Source: JAHEME01 sp034435035
Lineage (GTDB): Bacteria; Chloroflexota; Anaerolineae; Aggregatilineales; UBA3940
Assembly (NCBI GenBank): GCA_034435035.1
Contig: DAOTXW010000016.1
Coordinates: 124,001 to 188,000 of the forward strand
Reading direction: 5' to 3'
Length of the DNA: 64,000 bases
Shown: positions 49,100-58,487 of the stretch, in pieces
Layout: each line of letters starts with the position of its first letter
Numbering within the stretch: position 1 is the first letter of the stretch
Made by a program: the position numbers and the translations under genes
Notes under the pieces: model-generated
Seen by the model: only the letters and a program-made list of their open reading frames with translations
Told to the model about the DNA's origin: nothing
Database searches by the model: none

Positions 49100-50506
49100 T
49101 TACGGTACGCTGAAGGTTCGTGTCTCGCTCCACTCGCCCCATACGCCGGAGGTATCCCGCGCGCGCACACGCCAGTAATACAGTCTGCCGCCCGCCAGCG
49201 GCGAGGATGGCTGGTAGCTGGTGGCTTCGATCTTGGCCTTGCTGGCCGTGCTGCTGAAGTCCGGGCGGGTCGAGATGCGGATCTGGTACTTCTCTGCCCC
49301 CGCCAGCGGCTCCCACGTGAACACAGGTTGGCTGCCGGTGACGGCCCCCTCGTCTGGCGCGATCAGGGTGGGAGGAGGCGCCGGGTTGATCTGCACGGTC
49401 CAAACCGTGCTCCAGGCTGACTTGGCTCCGGCCCCGTTCACGGCCTGCACCTTCCAGTAGTAGAGCCTGCCGGCGGCCAGCCCGGCTGCCGTGAAGCGGG
49501 TGTCCGTGACAGATGTGTTGACCGCGGGGCTTCCGAAGTTGGCGCTGTCATCCACCCGAATCCGGTATGAGGCGGCCCCCTCCACCGGGTTCCAGCTAAA
49601 GGTTATCGGGTTATCCGCGTCGGTGCCGGACCCCGGGCTGACCAGTATCGGCGCATCGATGGCCGGGGGCGCAGGCCGGACCTGCCACCACTCATCCCGC
49701 GACCGCGGATCCTGGAAGGTCCCGGTATCGACGATGGCGACACGGATCTCTGTGCCTCGCGCTGTGCCGAACACCTGACCGGCTGTCAGGCCCGGCAGGT
49801 TGTAATCGGTTTGGTTGTCCCGCGTGGAACTGTAGAAGGTGTTGCGGGCTGCATTATCCCGTGTGTTATACAGCGCCAGCAGGTTGGGGTCCACGCAGAT
49901 GTTGTCAATATGCATGGTGTACCCTGTGGCCGCCGAATCCTCGCGGGTGAACTTCAGCGTAATGCTGTCAGCGTCAGCGAAGATCACGATGGCGCCACCG
50001 GTGCCAAAGGGGCTGCCCAGATTGCGCCCATGGGTGGGGCTTTGCAGCGGCTCTCCTGGTGTGGTCTGCAGGCCCAGCACGGTAACCGGCGGGCTGGTGA
50101 TCGGCCCGGCCTGGGTGCCGGGGTTGGGCGAAGTTGCCCAGTTCCAGTGGTTGGCGCGATAGACCGCGCTGAACACCGGCGTGCGATCGGGGTTGAACAG
50201 CGTGGCGAACTGCGGCGGCTGCACCGGATCATCACTCCCATAGACCACGAAGTCCCGACTGGCGTCGGTGAGTGAATAGGAGCGCAGCGCCAGGTTCTTG
50301 TCGGCATGGTTCCAGGCGGGGCGTACCGGGTTATCCAGATCGTACTGGTACACGGCCCCTGACTGATAGCTGTTCCCCGAAGTTGCCGGGCATGGATCCG
50401 CCTGCCCGGCCGGGCTTGCCAGCAGCGAGCCTGCCGGGATCAGTGCAGCCAGCAGGGCCAGGGCCGCCCCACCCAACAGCAGTCTATACGAATATCCTTG
50501 CGACAT
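49100..50506 (-). CDS. Secreted protein with two C-terminal fibronectin type III-like domains
   Basis: 468 residues from the ATG at 50506 (GGGAGG upstream). Sec signal peptide (LLLGGAALALLAALIPAGSLLASPAGQ). Residues ~40-275 are an unrecognised beta-rich ectodomain with two Cys. Then two FN3-like repeats, ~280-375 (SPGSGTDADNPITFSWNPVEGAASYRIRVDDS...RLYYWKVQAVN) and ~380-468 (APDEGAVTGSQPVFTWEPLAGAEKYQIRIS...RLYYWRVRARD), clearly duplicated. Likely a surface or extracellular binding protein. No partner genes. Confidence 0.82.
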   Translation of the reverse strand: MSQGYSYRLLLGGAALALLAALIPAGSLLASPAGQADPCPATSGNSYQSGAVYQYDLDNPVRPAWNHADKNLALRSYSLTDASRDFVVYGSDDPVQPPQFATLFNPDRTPVFSAVYRANHWNWATSPNPGTQAGPITSPPVTVLGLQTTPGEPLQSPTHGRNLGSPFGTGGAIVIFADADSITLKFTREDSAATGYTMHIDNICVDPNLLALYNTRDNAARNTFYSSTRDNQTDYNLPGLTAGQVFGTARGTEIRVAIVDTGTFQDPRSRDEWWQVRPAPPAIDAPILVSPGSGTDADNPITFSWNPVEGAASYRIRVDDSANFGSPAVNTSVTDTRFTAAGLAAGRLYYWKVQAVNGAGAKSAWSTVWTVQINPAPPPTLIAPDEGAVTGSQPVFTWEPLAGAEKYQIRISTRPDFSSTASKAKIEATSYQPSSPLAGGRLYYWRVRARDTSGVWGEWSETRTFSVP

Positions 50507-50793
50507 TCCCGTTTTTCCTCCCGCGGATCCGGCTGCTTGCTCTACCATTAATCGGCGATACCTCTACGGCAGCCTGGGATTCCTCTGTGTCTGCTCTCAT
50601 TATCGGGCTGACCGGGCCTGTGCTCCATAGCCCGCTGGTACCCGGAGTACTAAAGTCCCTGCTGGGATAGTTGCCAGATTTCAGCGCGGACATTATCATC
50701 TCCCTCTTAACTGCGTGCCGGTGCGGTGCGCGGGAATCCAGCTTACCGGCGCACGGCGCTGCCGCGGGCCGTTGTAAAGGAAGGAATGACCGA

Positions 50794-50940
50794 ATGGGAG
50801 ACGCGATTGTATTCATGGTGCTGGCCTTTGTGGTGATCTGGTGGGCATTTCAGCTGCTTGCGCCGCTCTTTGGCGAGAAGCGGATTTATGATCCCTTCCG
50901 CGTGGAGTCCGATCAGGAGGCCCCGCGTCGGGATCGGTAG
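50794..50940 (+). CDS. 48-residue single-pass membrane peptide
   Basis: ATG after AAGGAAGG. One membrane helix (DAIVFMVLAFVVIWWAFQLLAPLF), then a short charged tail GEKRIYDPFRVESDQEAPRRDR. It has its own terminator just behind, which supports a real short transcript. Function unknown; the neighbouring genes are a minus-strand ion-transport operon. Confidence 0.6.
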   Translation: MGDAIVFMVLAFVVIWWAFQLLAPLFGEKRIYDPFRVESDQEAPRRDR

Positions 50941-50960
50941 CGCCATCTCCTGACAGCGCA

Positions 50961-50985
50961 GCGCCCGGTCACACAGACCGGGCGC
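50961..50985. terminator. Terminator behind the 48-residue peptide gene
   Basis: Perfect 10-bp stem GCGCCCGGTC-ACACA-GACCGGGCGC followed by TTGCTCTT. It also lies just after the stop of the RCK gene on the minus strand, so it may act in both directions. Confidence 0.75.
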
Positions 50986-51010
50986 TTGCTCTTGGGGGCC
51001 AGGCTCGCTG

Positions 51011-51679
51011 TCAGGCGTCGATGCCGAGACAGGCCGCCAGCTGCGCCAGCCTGGTTTGATGCACCACGGCCAGCACCTCATCGGCGGCCTGCAGCACTGT
51101 ATCACCATTAGGCACGATCAGCTGACCCTTGCGCAGCACTGCCACCAGGTTGCACTCGGCTGGCAGCCCCAGATCGCGCACCGCCCGGCCTGCTGCCATC
51201 GACTCCGGGTGCACCTTCTCCTCCACCAGCGAGAACTCACCCTTGCGCAGCTTGAGCAGGGTCATCATATCGCCCAGCGACATCTCTTCCGCGATCAGCT
51301 TGGCCAGGATCTCCGCCTGGTTGAGTGCTACATCGACGCCCATCTCCGCGTTGAAGGTTGATGCATTCTTGGGGTTGTTGACCCGCGCGATCACCCGCGC
51401 CACATCAAACTCGAAGCGGGCCAGCGTCGTCACTACCAGGTTGGTCTCATCTTCTCCGGTGACGGCTGCCAGCACGTTAGCCTCGCGCACGCCGGCGTGC
51501 TCCAGCACGTTAGGATCGCTGCCGTCGCCCGCAACGATGCACTCCGCCGGAATCTCTTCACGCAGTCTTTCCAGGACATCGGGCCGGCAGTCCACCACCC
51601 GCACCCGGTGACCCTCGCTCAACAGCAGATTGGCCAGGTACGATCCGATCTTGCCACCACCGACGATCATGACGAACAT
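51011..51679 (-). CDS. RCK/TrkA-type NAD-binding regulator, copy 2
   Basis: 222 residues. RCK_N Rossmann domain (~1-130; MFVMIVGGGKIGSYLANLLLSEGH, with acidic D after strand 2 for NAD) and RCK_C domain (~140-222; LVAVLRKGQLIVPNGDTVLQAADEVLAVV). Such proteins gate Trk/Ktr potassium transporters by binding NAD(H), ATP or c-di-AMP. 3 bp behind the other RCK gene; the two may form a hetero-oligomer, as CglK/KtrA-type pairs do. Confidence 0.92.
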   Translation of the reverse strand: MFVMIVGGGKIGSYLANLLLSEGHRVRVVDCRPDVLERLREEIPAECIVAGDGSDPNVLEHAGVREANVLAAVTGEDETNLVVTTLARFEFDVARVIARVNNPKNASTFNAEMGVDVALNQAEILAKLIAEEMSLGDMMTLLKLRKGEFSLVEEKVHPESMAAGRAVRDLGLPAECNLVAVLRKGQLIVPNGDTVLQAADEVLAVVHQTRLAQLAACLGIDA

Positions 51680-51682
51680 GGC

Positions 51683-52345
51683 CTAGTATCCTCCTGCACT
51701 GAGCCCGAGCAGCGCCTCTACCCGGGGCAGGGCGGTGGACAGGACCGCCAGGTGGATAACATCCTGCGGGCCGAACTGGGTGCCCATGGTCGGCAGGATT
51801 GCCTGCTGATCGCGTGTAATGGCGACGACCATCACCTCGCCGGGGATGGTCAAGTACATTACCTCACGCCCCACCAGATGCAGCGGCGTCTCAATGTCCA
51901 CCAGTACCACCTCGCCGTTGCCGTAGCTCATCACGGTGGCCATGTCGCTGTGCGACAGCAATTCGCGGATGCGCTGCGCCCCCCAGTCGGTCGGTGAGAT
52001 GGTGATCAGCCCCAGCCGTCGGTAGATCTCCGCCCGCCGTGGATCCTGCAGCCGCGCCACTACCCGCGGAACGTGGTATTTGTTGCGGGCGATGCGCGCG
52101 GCCACGATGTTGGCGTTATCCGACGAGCTGGTCGCTACAAAAGCCTCCGTGCTCCGGATGCCAGCTTCCTCCAGTACGTGCAGGTCGAAGCCTACACCGC
52201 GCACCCGCCGCCCGCGGAAGTCCGGCCCCAGGCGCTCCAGTGCATCCCGATCATGGTCGACGATAATGACCTCGTGCCCTTCGGTTAGCATGAAGTTGGC
52301 CAGCTGCTCGCCTACCCGGCCGCAGCCCATGATGATCAGCATCAT
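51683..52345 (-). CDS. RCK/TrkA-type NAD-binding regulator, copy 1
   Basis: 220 residues. RCK_N (~1-130; MMLIIMGCGRVGEQLANFMLTEGHEVIIVDHD) and RCK_C (~140-220; VMVVAITRDQQAILPTMGTQFGPQDVIHLAVL). The start overlaps the P-type ATPase stop by ATGA. No TrkH/KtrB membrane partner lies beside the pair. The nearest transporters are the P-type ATPase and the APC permease of the same operon. Confidence 0.92.
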   Translation of the reverse strand: MMLIIMGCGRVGEQLANFMLTEGHEVIIVDHDRDALERLGPDFRGRRVRGVGFDLHVLEEAGIRSTEAFVATSSSDNANIVAARIARNKYHVPRVVARLQDPRRAEIYRRLGLITISPTDWGAQRIRELLSHSDMATVMSYGNGEVVLVDIETPLHLVGREVMYLTIPGEVMVVAITRDQQAILPTMGTQFGPQDVIHLAVLSTALPRVEALLGLSAGGY

Positions 52346-55143
52346 GCGGCAGATCCCTCCTTTCGCACGGGCCGGCTGCTGTGCCGGCTCACCAGGCTCT
52401 TGCGAATACGATCCAGGACGTACAGAATGGGCCCAAAGGCGCCCAGCCCGATCCAGTAGTCAGCCGGCAGAGGCAGATGCTCGAACAACCGGGCCAGCGG
52501 CGGCAGATAGATCAGCGCGACTGCCAGCAGCACTTCCACCGCGATAGCCCCCAGCAGCAGCCGGTTGCTCAGCCATCCCAGCCGGTGCACGCCAGCAGTC
52601 TCTTTACGGCAGGTCAGCACGTTGCCGATCTGTGCCGCCACCACACCCGCGAAGAAGACCGTGGTGGCCAGCGCATACACCTGCCCGGCCGGAGTCGCCA
52701 GGCGGGCCTCGAAGGGTATCCAATCGCGCCGCGGTAGATCGAGCAGATCGGTATAGCCTGCTGTGTAGTATACGGCGAAGAACCCTGCATAGCATAACAG
52801 CACTTCGATCCCGCCGAGCCACAGCGAGCGCTCGATCAGCCGCCGATCGATCAGCGGCTGGCTGCGCGCCCGCGGGGGCCGCTCCATGATCGCCGGCTCA
52901 GGGGCTTCGGCGCCCAGCGCCAGCCCCGGCAGCAGGTCCGTCCCCAGGTCGATCGCCAGGATCTGGGCTACCGTCAGCGCCAGCGGGATATTCAGCAGCG
53001 ACGCCAGCGCGAACGGCAGCACCTCCGGGATGTTGCTGGCCAGGATGTAGGTGATGAAGTTGCGGATGTTGTCGTAGACGCCGCGCCCTTCCTCAACCGC
53101 ATTGATGATGGCGGCGAAGTTGTCGTCGGTCAGTACGATGTCAGCCGCCTCGCGAGCCACGTCTGTACCCGTCACACCCATCGACACCCCGACATCGGCC
53201 TTACGCAGGGCCGGGCCGTCGTTCACGCCGTCTCCGCTCATGGCGACGATATCGCCGCGGTTCTGGAAGGCCGAGACCACCCGCAGCTTGTGCTCCGGAG
53301 CCACCCGTGCGAAGATGACATCCTCACTCAGCACCGACTCCAGCTCGAAATCGGTCATCGCGTCGAGGTCGCCACCGGTCAGGATCCGGGGTGGCCGGTC
53401 CCCCAGCATGCCGACGCGCCGCGCTACCGATTCGGCGGTCAGGCCGTAGTCACCGGTCACCATCACCACCCGGATGCCCGCGCTCCGGCAGGTTGCCATC
53501 GCCTGCATCACTTCCTCGCGGGGCGGATCCATCATGGCAGCCAGCCCCAGGAACGTCAGTTCGCGCTCCACTTTTTCCGGGGTGTAGCTGCCTTCGCGGG
53601 GCGGCAGCTCCCGGGTAGCCATAGCCAGCACCCGCAGCGCCCGGCGGGCATAATCATCGATCGCCGCCGCGATCGCAACCCGATCCTCCTGCAGCAGCGG
53701 CCTCACCTGCCCGTCGATCTGCAGCTGTGTGCAATACGCCAGCACTTCTTTGGGCGCGCCTTTGACGAAGGCAAATTCGCCGCGGGCGTTACGGTGAATG
53801 GTGCTCATGCGCTTGCGGCTGGCGTCAAAGGGCAGCTCATGCACTCGCGGATACTCCCGGTGCGTGGCAGCCTCATTCAGGCCGCCTTTCAGCGCCATCG
53901 CCTTCAACGCCGCCTCAGTCTGATCACCCAGCGCTGCCCAGCGTGGGCGATCCTCATTGGGGGGCAGCAGGCGGGCGTTGTTGCACAGCAGCGCCGCTGT
54001 CAGCATCAGGCTCAGATCGCTCGCCACGTCGGCTTCAGCCGGGGCAGGGTGAAACGTGCCTGTTGGCTCGTAGCCCGCCCCGCTCACGCTCAGCCGCTGA
54101 CCCGACACCCACACCTCGCGGACGGCCATCTGGTTCAGCGTCAGCGTCCCGCTCTTGTCGGTGCAGATGACGGAGATCTTGCCCAGCGTCTCCATCATCG
54201 CGAGCTTCTTGACCAGCACCCCCCGCCGCGCCAGCCGCTGCACCGCGATCGCCAGCGAGAGCGTCACGGTCGGGCGTAGACCCTCCGGGATGGTGGCTAC
54301 CACGATCCCCACTCCCAGCACCAGCGCCTGTATCTGCGGCAGGCCCACGTCCAGCATCCCTACGGAAAAAACCACTGCGCCCAGACTCACCGCGATGTAG
54401 GTCAGAATGCGTGTGAACCGCTCCAGCTCGCGCTCCAGTGGGCTGGGCTCCTCCTCCACGGCCTGAGTCAGGCTGGCGATCCGCCCGAACTGCGTCATCC
54501 CGCCGGTGGCAAACACCACCGCCCGGCCGGTCCCCGCTATGACCGATGTGCCGGCAAACACCAGGTTGGGGCGCTCCAGCTCGGAAAGCTCAGGCCGCAG
54601 CGAGGCGTCGGCGGTCTTCGCAGAGGCCATTGCCTCGCCTGTCAGGGTGGATTGGTTCGTTCGCAGCCCGAAGCACTCCACCAACCGCGCATCCGCCGGG
54701 ATGTTGTCTCCCTGTGCCAGCATAAGCACGTCGCCGGGGACGATGGCGGACGAGTCAATATGGGTTTCCTGTCCACCGCGCATCACCCGCGCATAGCGCG
54801 GCAGCAGGTGGGAGAGCGCCGCCACAGCCTGCTCCGCCCGATACTCCTGCCAGTAAGAGAACGCGGCATTCAGCAGCACCACCGCCCAGATCACCAGGGG
54901 CAGGGCCCGCTGTCCGGCGACCAGCGCGACCGCGCCGGCGGCCCACAGCAGCAGCGCCATCGGATGGACCAGATGCGCGCCGATCCGCCGCCAGAACGGA
55001 AGTGGCGGTGGCGGTGGGATCATGTTGTCGCCGTACAGCAGACGCCGGGTCTCCGCCTCAGCCGGGCTTAGCCCCCCCGGCGCTGAATCCAGCGCCGCAT
55101 AGACATCGCGGACTCGCAGCGAATACAGGGCAGCGGAGGGCAT
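52342..55143 (-). CDS. P2-type cation-transporting ATPase with DKSGT phosphorylation motif
   Basis: 933 residues, ~10 membrane helices. N-terminal cation ATPase domain, actuator LTGE (167-170), pump helix VVATIPEGL (282-289), P-site D329-K-S-G-T333, nucleotide domain with FVKGAPKEVL, then MVTGD and SGDGVNDGPALRKADVGVSMG. The order and PEGL motif are those of Ca2+ and Na+/K+ ATPases. DKSGT departs from the nearly invariant DKTGT by Thr to Ser. Operon: unknown 379-aa protein, APC permease, this ATPase, two RCK proteins. Potassium, sodium or calcium are all possible. Confidence 0.92.
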   Translation of the reverse strand: MPSAALYSLRVRDVYAALDSAPGGLSPAEAETRRLLYGDNMIPPPPPLPFWRRIGAHLVHPMALLLWAAGAVALVAGQRALPLVIWAVVLLNAAFSYWQEYRAEQAVAALSHLLPRYARVMRGGQETHIDSSAIVPGDVLMLAQGDNIPADARLVECFGLRTNQSTLTGEAMASAKTADASLRPELSELERPNLVFAGTSVIAGTGRAVVFATGGMTQFGRIASLTQAVEEEPSPLERELERFTRILTYIAVSLGAVVFSVGMLDVGLPQIQALVLGVGIVVATIPEGLRPTVTLSLAIAVQRLARRGVLVKKLAMMETLGKISVICTDKSGTLTLNQMAVREVWVSGQRLSVSGAGYEPTGTFHPAPAEADVASDLSLMLTAALLCNNARLLPPNEDRPRWAALGDQTEAALKAMALKGGLNEAATHREYPRVHELPFDASRKRMSTIHRNARGEFAFVKGAPKEVLAYCTQLQIDGQVRPLLQEDRVAIAAAIDDYARRALRVLAMATRELPPREGSYTPEKVERELTFLGLAAMMDPPREEVMQAMATCRSAGIRVVMVTGDYGLTAESVARRVGMLGDRPPRILTGGDLDAMTDFELESVLSEDVIFARVAPEHKLRVVSAFQNRGDIVAMSGDGVNDGPALRKADVGVSMGVTGTDVAREAADIVLTDDNFAAIINAVEEGRGVYDNIRNFITYILASNIPEVLPFALASLLNIPLALTVAQILAIDLGTDLLPGLALGAEAPEPAIMERPPRARSQPLIDRRLIERSLWLGGIEVLLCYAGFFAVYYTAGYTDLLDLPRRDWIPFEARLATPAGQVYALATTVFFAGVVAAQIGNVLTCRKETAGVHRLGWLSNRLLLGAIAVEVLLAVALIYLPPLARLFEHLPLPADYWIGLGAFGPILYVLDRIRKSLVSRHSSRPVRKEGSAA

Positions 55144-55235
55144 CTAGCGGGCTCCCTGGAGGCGGTGAGCGTTCATCGAGCGGGTCTCCACCCGGGAAGC
55201 ACAGGTCTTCTGCATCCCGGGTCTTCTGCCTGTCG

Positions 55236-57083
55236 TCAGTTCGCGGCTGCCGGTGGTGGCTCGGCGGCTGGCGGGGGGGAGGGAGGGGGTTCAGTATTGG
55301 TCGGAGAGGCATTCTCCCCTTCCAGATACTGGGCCAGGATCGATGGCGCCTCCGGGTGATCGATGTGCAGCGCGTGATCATAGTCCCCCGCGGCATCGGG
55401 AACCGGGATCTGCTCAAAGCTCAGCGGCTTCCAGACGCCGAACAGGCCGAAGAACCTGGCGATTCCCATCAGGAGGGTATAGCGGTACTCCTGGATCTTG
55501 AGCGACTGCCACTCGACAATCGAAGCCATGGCGCCTCTGGCCTGCGCTTTCTCCCGCACGATGCGGTGTATCTGAGCGGAGTCGCGGTAGCCGGCTGGCG
55601 ACAGCAGGATGGCGTGGGCCAGCAGCGATAGCACGCCGAAAGCGATCAGCACCACCCAGCCACCTTCTTCCCACTTGCCCACGATCTGCCCGACAAAGAT
55701 CGTCACGGCGGTGATCACGGCGACTGTCGCCGCCGCGGTAGCCCATGTCCGGGTGCGCCCGGTATAGGTCACCTGGACGTGTCGGCGGATGGCGAGCGCC
55801 ATGACGGTGATCGGCATGAACACCCCTACTCCATAAAACGGCACAGCCACCGAGGTCTTCCCGCGCACCAGCAGCATGATCAGGGCGGCGATGAGGTAGG
55901 AGATGTTGACCGACCGGGTGAATGTCCCGCGCGTATCGCGATAGGCGATGTACTCCGGCACTTCGCCCACCGCGACATTGCGCCACGCAGTTGCCTGCAG
56001 ATCCTGGAACGCGGTCATCGAGGCCGCCGCCAGCAGCGCCACGGCCAGCCCCTGGTAGAACCAGAACAGCAGCGTCCCGCCGGGAATCTGGGTGAACCCT
56101 ATAAATGCCAGGTTGCCCACCAGCGTTCGGCCCAGCGTCCCGTCAAACACGTTAAACCGGATGGCGAAGAAGGTGAGCAGCAGCGTGGTCAGCCCGCCGT
56201 AGAACAGGAACGAGGTCTGCACAAACCGGCCAACGCCTGACTTGCCGCTGTAAAAATGCCACAGCCAGCCCAGCCGGGGCAGATGCTTCTTGCCCCACCT
56301 GACGATCTCGGCATCCTCATTCTTCACAAACTGGATGCCATTGCTCATAGCCTCCAGCCCGGTCAGCGCGACCATCCCTTTCATCGACGCGGTCAGCAGG
56401 TGCATCAGCGCCTGGCCCAGCGATACGGTCTCAGGTGCCTCCGTAGCCGGGATCGGCGGCACGCCGCGAACGTGGGCGACGATCAGCCCGATCGCCATGG
56501 TGATCGTCATCAGGGCAAAGATGCCCAGCATGATGAAGACCACCTGCGCTGACTCCCCGCGCCCGCGGATGGTCAGATACCAGGTGATCGACGCCAGCCC
56601 GACGCCGATCGCGAAGTGCCAGATCCAGTTGGCCCCGTAGGCGTTCAGAATCGACAGCAGCTGGTCGCTGCCGGACAGCGCCGAAACCACGATGGTCAGG
56701 ATATAGTCCTGGATCAGCGTCACCGCCACGATCAGGCTCAGCGTGGGCACCAGGTAGCGCATGGAAGCGGTGTACGAGCCGCCGCCCTCGTTGAAGATGC
56801 CCAGCGAGTACATGTACAGCGCCCCGAACACGAAGTTGGCCAGGCCGATCACGACGACCGCGATGTAGCTGTACTTCTGCAGCCCGTAGGGGTGCAGGGC
56901 GTGCATCATCTCGCCCGTGGCGTAGAAATAGGACGTGAAGTAATCCACCCCGAACAGCGCTATCGCCGCCAGCAGCCCGATCTGCCCGGCGCCGTGGACA
57001 TGTGCGTCCTCTTCACGCTCGCGTGGAGAGATTCGCCACGAAACAAAGGCGAATACCGCTAACAACACAATGGAGAGAATCAT
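55236..57083 (-). CDS. APC-superfamily permease, KimA/Kup-like candidate K+ transporter
   Basis: 615 residues: about 12 membrane helices, then a cytosolic domain and a Pro-rich tail (~590-615). Helix 1 IALFGVDYFTSYFYATGEMMHAL and YSLGIFNEGGGSYTASMRYL correspond to the 'fG.d..ss..YA..e' and 'ypnGGGsY' elements of KimA-type APC proteins, and the overall length matches KimA. The RCK and ATPase neighbours support potassium. Amino acid transport remains an alternative. 20 bp behind the unknown gene. Confidence 0.8.
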   Translation of the reverse strand: MILSIVLLAVFAFVSWRISPREREEDAHVHGAGQIGLLAAIALFGVDYFTSYFYATGEMMHALHPYGLQKYSYIAVVVIGLANFVFGALYMYSLGIFNEGGGSYTASMRYLVPTLSLIVAVTLIQDYILTIVVSALSGSDQLLSILNAYGANWIWHFAIGVGLASITWYLTIRGRGESAQVVFIMLGIFALMTITMAIGLIVAHVRGVPPIPATEAPETVSLGQALMHLLTASMKGMVALTGLEAMSNGIQFVKNEDAEIVRWGKKHLPRLGWLWHFYSGKSGVGRFVQTSFLFYGGLTTLLLTFFAIRFNVFDGTLGRTLVGNLAFIGFTQIPGGTLLFWFYQGLAVALLAAASMTAFQDLQATAWRNVAVGEVPEYIAYRDTRGTFTRSVNISYLIAALIMLLVRGKTSVAVPFYGVGVFMPITVMALAIRRHVQVTYTGRTRTWATAAATVAVITAVTIFVGQIVGKWEEGGWVVLIAFGVLSLLAHAILLSPAGYRDSAQIHRIVREKAQARGAMASIVEWQSLKIQEYRYTLLMGIARFFGLFGVWKPLSFEQIPVPDAAGDYDHALHIDHPEAPSILAQYLEGENASPTNTEPPPSPPPAAEPPPAAAN

Positions 57084-57103
57084 AATCTGACAGTTCCGGT
57101 TTC

Positions 57104-58243
57104 TTAGTTCAGGCTGCCGGTAGAGCCGAAAGCCTGGCGCAGCATCTCCAGCTCCAGCAGCAGGTATTTACGCGTGGATGGGCTCATCCGGGTGTCCTGC
57201 GCAACGCGCGCGTACTCCTCGCGGGCCGCCCGCACCACCAGCCCCGGCACGAACATGATCCTCCCTGCCGGGATGATCACAAAGTGATACGTGCGCATGG
57301 CCAGATCCTGGTCGTCGAAGTAAGGCAGGCTCACGGAGAGGCCGCGGTTCAGGCTGTTGGCGGCGGCCCGTTGCTGGATCCGGGCGATGATCGCGCGGGT
57401 CTGGTGCATCGCCAGGGCCCGCCCCTGGTTCACGAGCTGCCCCAGGATGCCATAGCGCTTGCGCTGATATTCATCATCCTCCACCATGTAGCCGGCCAGC
57501 CCCACGGCTGAGTGCAGTACCCCGATGAAGCGCTGCATCGATGCTAGATGTGCCTCTGCCTCCTGAGCGGTGTTGACCAGCAGGTGGCCGGAGTCATCCA
57601 GTGCCACCCACTGCGGCAGGTAGAACCGCCGCGCATACGGCACATAGGGCACCGGCAGCTCACCGCGAGCCCGGTCGGCGCCCCCTTCTTCCACGATGGC
57701 GTCGGTCTGGGCGGTCAGCGCTGATTCCGGGCCCTCTGTGTGCTCCGCCGGCAGGCAGGGGATATCTTCGTCCTCCGGGGCGTGATAGACCACCGTGCGC
57801 CCTGAAGGCAGCATCTGGTGCACCATATAGTACGCGGTCGCGTAGCGCAGCAGCCCGGCGCCGACGGCCACCGCCCGGTCGGCTGAGCCTTCCATCTGCG
57901 CCAGCCGGTCGCGCAGCAGCTTGCGGCTGTCAGCCCGCGACAGGCCGCTCAGCATGCTGCCGACGGCTTGATTCTGCTGGCCCTGCGCGATGGGCGAGGG
58001 CTGACCGGCGCCTCCGCCAGCCGGGATTTCGGTCACCACAGCCGGGGGGAGCCGGAAGCGGATCTGCGCGGCGCGCTGCACGATCGCTTCTGCCAGCGGG
58101 CGCGCCTGACCTTCCAGAAATCGCTGCACCATCACCGGCTGAGCGTCGAACAGGGCAGTGTATTCCAGATACTGTCGTGCCAGTGGGTTGACGGCTCCCA
58201 TGGATCCGCTGCCAGGTTGATCGGCTGACAATTGGGGCATTCT
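57104..58243 (-). CDS. Unknown soluble protein heading the ion-transport operon
   Basis: 379 residues from the ATG at 58243 (GAGAGG upstream); a second ATG at 58204 would give 366. The frame stays open for 360 bp upstream but that part is antisense to another gene. No signal peptide or membrane segment. Helical, Gln- and Ala-rich, with an acidic mid region (DEDIPCLPAEHTEGPESAL) and a conserved-looking end VIIPAGRIMFVPGLVVRAAREEYARV. No family recognised. Its place upstream of an APC permease suggests a regulatory or accessory role. Confidence 0.7.
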   Translation of the reverse strand, partial: RMPQLSADQPGSGSMGAVNPLARQYLEYTALFDAQPVMVQRFLEGQARPLAEAIVQRAAQIRFRLPPAVVTEIPAGGGAGQPSPIAQGQQNQAVGSMLSGLSRADSRKLLRDRLAQMEGSADRAVAVGAGLLRYATAYYMVHQMLPSGRTVVYHAPEDEDIPCLPAEHTEGPESALTAQTDAIVEEGGADRARGELPVPYVPYARRFYLPQWVALDDSGHLLVNTAQEAEAHLASMQRFIGVLHSAVGLAGYMVEDDEYQRKRYGILGQLVNQGRALAMHQTRAIIARIQQRAAANSLNRGLSVSLPYFDDQDLAMRTYHFVIIPAGRIMFVPGLVVRAAREEYARVAQDTRMSPSTRKYLLLELEMLRQAFGSTGSLN

Positions 58244-58327
58244 CTGACCTCTCGCCGGGTGATCGCCGCCGGGCGGCCCGGCCGCCCGAATCAAAGACGC
58301 CGACCCGCGGCCCGGCGCAGATCTAAT

Positions 58328-58357
58328 GATACCCCTATTTGGCCTGATGGGGGTATC
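58328..58357. repeat. Inverted repeat in the divergent intergenic region
   Basis: GATACCCC (58328-58335) and GGGGTATC (58350-58357) are perfect 8-bp arms 14 bp apart, between the unknown gene (minus) and the E1 gene (plus). It is a candidate operator for either gene. Confidence 0.5.
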
Positions 58358-58408
58358 CGAACCCTGACAACAGGGGTGGATGGCTTCTGTCTGTCCGCGT
58401 GGGCAGGG

Positions 58409-58414
58409 TATAAT
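58409..58414 (+). promoter_or_regulatory. -10 box of the E1 alpha-beta gene
   Basis: Consensus TATAAT; a TTCTGT 18 bp upstream (58385-58390) is a weak -35. About 70 nt of leader precede the GTG start. Confidence 0.45.
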
Positions 58415-58487
58415 GCAGCGCAGTCCTGGCGGCCTCGCCAGCCGCTGCAAGGTTGCTGGCTCCATCCCGATTACCGGAGAGTGCCCT

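Noticed and set aside
57084..57103. c-di-AMP (ydaO) riboswitch before the KimA-like permease
   Set aside because: Only 20 bp separate the permease from the upstream gene, so there is no room for the riboswitch.
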